A stretch of 9,582 nucleotides of DNA from DASZCR01 sp964246705 (GTDB lineage Bacteria; Acidobacteriota; Blastocatellia; Pyrinomonadales; Pyrinomonadaceae), in the NCBI GenBank assembly GCA_964246705.1, contig CAXTRQ010000226.1, forward strand, positions 1-9,582, given 5' to 3'. Below are positions 6,730 through 9,582 of this stretch, in pieces. Position 1 is the first letter of the stretch. Each line of letters opens with the position of its first letter. The position numbers and the translations under genes are program-made. The notes under the pieces are model-generated. The model ran no database searches. It was not told where the DNA came from and saw only the letters and a program-made list of their open reading frames with translations.

Positions 6730-7563
6730 ATGTTGAGAAGAATTGCTCTGCTGCTCGGTCGCGTGCGCGCCTTCGTCGTGCGCGATTTTCAACTCGCAGT
6801 CAGTTACCGCGTCGAGTTCTTTCTGCGGATACTCAGTATCTTAATCGTGGTGACGACGCTTTTTTTCATCTCGCAGATTTTCGTCGAGCGCTTCGACACT
6901 CCATATACACAGTGGCGCAACCCGCTCGCGGCATGGATCACGGGGCTGGCGTTGCTCAACTATTTTATGACCGGCTTTTCGAGCCTCGCCACAGCGATTC
7001 GCTCCGAGCAGGCGCAAGGAACACTGGAAAGCGTCTTGATGACGCCCATCAGTGTGCCGACGCTCGTCGTTGCCAGTTCGGCTTGGGATTTTGTTCTCGC
7101 CACCTTCCACTCATTTCTTTATCTCTTTTTCGGCTGGCTCTTTTTTGGCATTCACTATCAGGGAAATTTTCTACTGGCGCTGATGTTTCTGGTGCTGACG
7201 ACGCTCGTGCTCGCTTCGATTGGCATTCTTTCGGCGAGCTTTGCGATGGTCTTTAAGCGCGGCGACCCGTTCGCCATCCTGCTCGGCACAGGCTCGGCCT
7301 TCTTCTCCGGCGTTTTCTTTCCGACGCAGCTTTTGACGCGCACGGTCGGCGAGGGTTTCGGTCATATCTCCCGGCTGCTGCCGACGACTTACGGTATTGA
7401 CGGCATCCGCCGCGTGCTCATCGAAGGGCAGGGTTTCACCGAAGTGCGCGAGCCGCTCGTCTCGCTGCTCATCTTTCTCGCCATCCTGCTTCCCTTCTCG
7501 CTCTGGGTCTTCGCGCGTGCCATCCGCCGCGCCAAACGCGAGGGAAGTTTGATTCAATATTGA
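6730..7563 (+). CDS. ABC-2 type transporter permease
   Basis: The 277-residue membrane protein has the ABC-2 layout: an amphipathic N-terminus with RDFQLAVSYRVEFFLR, then about six helices (roughly 33-53, 65-85, 110-135, 143-172, 180-198 and 240-262). The stretch EQAQGTLESVLMTPIS between helices 2 and 3 is the conserved cytoplasmic segment expected to meet the ATPase. LLPTTYGIDGIRRVLIEG before the last helix is the typical ABC-2 C-terminal block. Two copies of it would form the channel powered by the ATPase encoded 75 bases upstream. The start is supported by AGGA at 6716-6719, ten bases before the ATG. Substrate is unknown; drug, lipid or polysaccharide export are all possible for this family. 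The stop codon lies inside an 11-base tandem duplication (7549-7570). Confidence 0.92.
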   Translation: MLRRIALLLGRVRAFVVRDFQLAVSYRVEFFLRILSILIVVTTLFFISQIFVERFDTPYTQWRNPLAAWITGLALLNYFMTGFSSLATAIRSEQAQGTLESVLMTPISVPTLVVASSAWDFVLATFHSFLYLFFGWLFFGIHYQGNFLLALMFLVLTTLVLASIGILSASFAMVFKRGDPFAILLGTGSAFFSGVFFPTQLLTRTVGEGFGHISRLLPTTYGIDGIRRVLIEGQGFTEVREPLVSLLIFLAILLPFSLWVFARAIRRAKREGSLIQY

Positions 7564-7570
7564 TTCAATA
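7549..7570 (+). repeat. Perfect 11-base tandem duplication across a stop codon
   Basis: TTGATTCAATA occurs at 7549-7559 and again, directly adjacent, at 7560-7570. The first copy encodes the last residues of the ABC-2 permease (LIQY) and the second contains its TGA stop at 7561-7563. The junction forms the palindrome TCAATATTGA. A further inverted pair, TAATCAG (7569-7575) and CTGATTA (7604-7610), surrounds the T-rich spacer that follows. Confidence 0.6.
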
Positions 7571-7599
7571 ATCAGTCAGCTTTTAGTTTTATACGTCGT

Positions 7600-7628
7600 T
7601 TGCCTGATTAATTACCGCCCGTTATCAA
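7600..7628 (+). promoter_or_regulatory. Weak candidate promoter for the deacetylase-like gene
   Basis: TTGCCT (7600-7605) and TATCAA (7623-7628) lie 17 bases apart, each matching four of six sigma-70 consensus bases. Transcription would begin near 7635, downstream of the first possible ATG (7629) but upstream of ATG 7668, which agrees with the later start. The match is weak. Confidence 0.25.
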
Positions 7629-7636
7629 ATGCCCGT

Positions 7637-7664
7637 AACTGAAAAATTGAAAACTGAAAACTGT
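7637..7664 (+). repeat. Four degenerate heptamers before the deacetylase-like gene
   Basis: The stretch splits into AACTGAA, AAATTGA, AAACTGA and AAACTGT. It ends three bases before the preferred ATG at 7668. Its composition differs sharply from the surrounding GC-rich coding sequence, and it resembles the heptamers after the stop at 4654. If translated from ATG 7629 it would encode the atypical stretch TEKLKTENCF. Confidence 0.45.
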
Positions 7665-7667
7665 TTC

Positions 7668-8594
7668 ATGCGAGTTTCTTATACATCGCGTTACTACGCG
7701 GACATCGGCGAGGGGCATGTCTTTCCGATTCGTAAATTCGAGTTGGTGCGCGACCTTCTTGTGCGCGAGGGGACGCTCGCTCCGGCTGAGTTTGTCGAGC
7801 CGCAACCGGCGTCTCTTTCAGACGTGTTGCTTGTGCATATGGAAGATTATGTGACGCGGCTGCGCGCAGGAACTTTGACGCCGAGAGAGTTGCGTAGGCT
7901 CGGACTGCCTTGGTCGAAGGCGTTGGTGCGGCGTTCGTTTCTGGCGGCGGGAGGAACGATGAACGCCGCGCGCTTTGCGCTCGAAGACGGCATCGGCTCG
8001 AATCTGGCGGGCGGCACACACCATGCTTTTGCCGATCGAGGCGAGGGCTTCTGCGTGCTGAACGACGTGGCGATTGCCATTCGCGCTCTGCGCCGCGATG
8101 GACAAATTCGACGTGCCGCGATTGTTGATTGCGACGTTCATCAAGGCAACGGCACGGCGACCATTTTCGAGTCGGATGCAGACGTGTTCACTTTCTCAAT
8201 GCACGGCGCGAAAAACTATCCGCTCTTCAAGGCGCGTTCGACGCTCGATGTGGAACTCGCCGACGGCACTGCGGACAAGCAATATCTCGAATTGCTGGCC
8301 AGCCATTTGCCGCGCGTCCTCGCCGACGAGCCGGACATCGTCTTTTATGTCGGCGGCGCAGACCCTTATGCGGGCGACAAACTCGGACGCCTCTCGCTTT
8401 CGATTGAGGGCTTGCGCGCGCGTGACGAATTTGTGCTCAGCACTTGTCGCGCTGCCGGGCTACCCGTCGTAACGGTCATGTCGGGCGGCTACGCCGAGGA
8501 CATCAACGACACGGTGGAGATTCATTGCAACACGATTCGCGCAGCCCGCTCAGTCTTCAATCAGCACGACGCGACACAAAGCGCACGCCGGTAA
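7668..8594 (+). CDS. Histone deacetylase family (HDAC/AcuC/acetylpolyamine amidohydrolase-like) zinc hydrolase
   Basis: The 308-residue protein is a complete arginase/deacetylase-fold enzyme expected to remove acetyl groups from lysine or another amine, using one zinc ion in the cytoplasm. The paired active-site histidines are H118 and H119 in GGTHHAF, followed by GFCVLNDVAIA. Zinc ligands are D156 and H158 in VDCDVHQGNGTA and D232 in GGADPYAGD, and the catalytic tyrosine is Y275 in SGGYAED. All key residues are present, so it should be active. The natural substrate of such bacterial proteins is mostly unknown; acetylated proteins, polyamines or acetoin-related roles are candidates. I chose ATG 7668 because the family usually begins right at this (M)RVSYTSRYY strand and the 13 extra codons from ATG 7629 are heptamer repeat. 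The start at 7629 cannot be excluded, and neither has a clear ribosome site. Confidence 0.93.
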   Translation: MRVSYTSRYYADIGEGHVFPIRKFELVRDLLVREGTLAPAEFVEPQPASLSDVLLVHMEDYVTRLRAGTLTPRELRRLGLPWSKALVRRSFLAAGGTMNAARFALEDGIGSNLAGGTHHAFADRGEGFCVLNDVAIAIRALRRDGQIRRAAIVDCDVHQGNGTATIFESDADVFTFSMHGAKNYPLFKARSTLDVELADGTADKQYLELLASHLPRVLADEPDIVFYVGGADPYAGDKLGRLSLSIEGLRARDEFVLSTCRAAGLPVVTVMSGGYAEDINDTVEIHCNTIRAARSVFNQHDATQSARR

Positions 8595-8632
8595 AGAAGC
8601 GTCGTCAACTGCTTTCTACTTCGTGCATAAGT

Positions 8633-8638
8633 TATAAT
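8633..8638 (+). promoter_or_regulatory. TATAAT in the spacer before the transglycosylase gene
   Basis: A perfect TATAAT lies 38 bases after the deacetylase-like stop codon. No good -35 hexamer is seen 16-18 bases upstream (TGCTTT is the closest). If active, the transcript would carry both hairpins at 8680-8747 in a leader of about 135 bases before ATG 8779. It also sits five bases before a tiny ATG frame of 11 codons (8644-8679). Confidence 0.3.
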
Positions 8639-8679
8639 TCGCCATGGATGAAAACTTGGGACGCGATTTAAAACTGTAG

Positions 8680-8700
8680 GGGCAGGTCTTGTGCCTGCCC
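8680..8700. repeat. Hairpin with a perfect seven-base stem (possible dispersed repeat)
   Basis: GGGCAGG (8680-8686) and CCTGCCC (8694-8700) form a perfect stem around TCTTGTG. Flanked by GTAG on the left, this resembles a GTAGGGGCAGG...CCTGCCC palindrome of the kind I know as scattered between genes in many bacteria; copy number here cannot be checked. It could also serve as a transcription barrier after the deacetylase-like gene, but there is no T-run. Confidence 0.5.
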
Positions 8701-8722
8701 GCGCTCACCAAGATTGAAGCAT

Positions 8723-8747
8723 GGGCATGGACTTCCGTCCTCTGCCC
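8723..8747. repeat. Second hairpin upstream of the transglycosylase gene
   Basis: GGGCA (8723-8727) pairs with TGCCC (8743-8747), and inside it GGAC (8729-8732) pairs with GTCC (8737-8740) around a TTCC loop. The total is nine base pairs with a small 1-by-2 internal loop. It follows the first hairpin by 22 bases and ends 31 bases before ATG 8779. No T-run follows it. Confidence 0.4.
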
Positions 8748-8778
8748 GACAGAATTCTTCGCGTCGTAGCTGATAAAT

Positions 8779-9570
8779 ATGCTAAGAATCGTCAAAACAA
8801 TTTCTCTCGTGCTGCTTGCGCTGCTGACCTTCTGGATTGTCTATGAAGTCTTCACCTTCCCGCGCATCGCCGAGTTGCGCGATCACAACCCGGAGACGAC
8901 AAGCATGATTGAGACGCGTCTTGAGGAGGCGCGCAAGGAAGGGCGCGAGCCGAAACGCGTCCAGACGTGGGTTCCGCTTGAGAGGATTTCGCCGCATCTT
9001 CAGCGCGCGGTGCTGGCGGGTGAAGACACGAATTTTGCGACCCATCACGGTTTCGATTACGAGGCCATCCAGAGAGCATGGGAAGAAGGACAACGCGAGG
9101 CGGCGAAGGAAGCGAAGGAAGAAGGAGACAACGACACTTCCGATTGGATACCCGATTTTTCGAGTTTCAAGCGCGGGGGTTCGACCATCTCGCAACAACT
9201 TGCCAAGAATCTCTATCTCTCATCCGAACGTTCAGCCGCACGCAAGGCGCGCGAGGCTTTAATCACCTATTTCCTCGAACGAAATTTATCGAAGCAGCGC
9301 ATTCTGGAAATCTATCTCAACGTCATCGAATGGGGCGACGGCATCTACGGCGCGGAGGCGGCGGCGCGCACCTACTTCAACAAACCGGCGGCAGACCTCT
9401 CCCCGCGCGAAGCAGCATTCCTCGCGGCGATGATTCCGAACCCGCGCACCGTCTTCAACCCGCAACCGACCCCGCAGAATCCCAAATCAAACCTGCGCCG
9501 CGTCCAGCGTCGCCAGCGCGTCATCCTACGCGGAATGCCTTTCGTCAAGCCCCCCGCCCCCCGCCGGTGA
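8779..9570 (+). CDS. mtgA: Monofunctional biosynthetic peptidoglycan transglycosylase (GT51)
   Basis: The 263-residue protein has one N-terminal membrane helix (about 4-22) and an extracytoplasmic GT51 domain that polymerises lipid II into glycan strands. No transpeptidase domain follows and the stop at 9568-9570 is inside the window, so it is the monofunctional type. Motifs appear in order: AVLAGEDTNFATHHGFDYEAI (77-97) with catalytic E82, RGGSTISQQLAKNLYL (132-147), RKAREALITYFLE with the second expected glutamate E159, then ILEIYLNVIEWGDGIYGAEAAARTYFNKPA, and LSPREAAFLAAMIPNP. Between motifs 1 and 2 there is a charged insert (about 102-130, rich in E, K and A, then DNDTSDWIPDF), longer than the usual MtgA link. 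A charged segment at about 32-60 precedes the domain. The C-terminus is basic and proline-rich. No Shine-Dalgarno sequence is visible before ATG 8779. Confidence 0.95.
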   Translation: MLRIVKTISLVLLALLTFWIVYEVFTFPRIAELRDHNPETTSMIETRLEEARKEGREPKRVQTWVPLERISPHLQRAVLAGEDTNFATHHGFDYEAIQRAWEEGQREAAKEAKEEGDNDTSDWIPDFSSFKRGGSTISQQLAKNLYLSSERSAARKAREALITYFLERNLSKQRILEIYLNVIEWGDGIYGAEAAARTYFNKPAADLSPREAAFLAAMIPNPRTVFNPQPTPQNPKSNLRRVQRRQRVILRGMPFVKPPAPRR

Positions 9571-9582
9571 GGGCGCGCGGGG

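Noticed and set aside
7569..7610. Seven-base inverted pair TAATCAG/CTGATTA as a terminator of the ABC-2 permease
   Set aside because: The loop is 28 bases, the stem is AT-rich, and no T-run follows the second arm.
9550..9582. Very GC-rich end of the window as a terminator
   Set aside because: Runs of C followed by G-rich sequence could fold, but the sequence is cut off and no T-run is visible, so it cannot be judged.

Overview
This window reads as a chromosomal segment of a GC-rich Gram-negative bacterium. The protein style points to Acidobacteriota, perhaps class Blastocatellia, but that is inference and no marker gene settles it. Supporting signs are a zinc-ribbon plus membrane-anchor protein at the left edge, weak or absent Shine-Dalgarno sequences before most genes, and several palindromic or heptameric repeats in the spacers. 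No RNA gene, CRISPR array, transposase, phage gene or integration site was seen.

Layout: (1) 1-655, minus strand, is the N-terminal part of a zinc-ribbon membrane protein cut by the window edge. (2) 656-1083 is a divergent spacer with a candidate promoter for each side and a nested hairpin. (3) 1084-2535 is a secreted M16-type peptidase homologue whose zinc-binding motif is lost. (4) 2596-3327 is a UbiE/MenG quinone methyltransferase. (5) 3328-3610 is a spacer with a palindromic element and a candidate promoter. (6) 3611-7563 holds four co-directional ABC transporter genes: two Dpp/Opp-type permeases, then an ABC-2 type ATPase and its membrane partner. (7) 7668-8594 is a histone-deacetylase-family amidohydrolase. 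(8) 8595-8778 is a spacer with two hairpins. (9) 8779-9570 is a monofunctional peptidoglycan transglycosylase.

Most genes do familiar jobs: menaquinone or ubiquinone methylation, cell-wall glycan polymerisation, and import or export across the inner membrane. The two permease genes at 3611-5545 would make the channel of a peptide-type importer, but no binding protein or Dpp-type ATPase lies in the window. The ATPase and permease at 5587-7563 look like a complete two-gene ABC-2 exporter. Short gaps (41-75 bases) suggest all four may be co-transcribed.

I do not see a convincing undescribed multi-gene system. The most unusual signals are the catalytically dead orphan M16 protein and the intergenic elements: the palindrome at 3380-3471, the paired hairpins at 8680-8747, the heptamer arrays after 4654 and before 7668, and the 11-base tandem duplication across the stop codon at 7561-7563.
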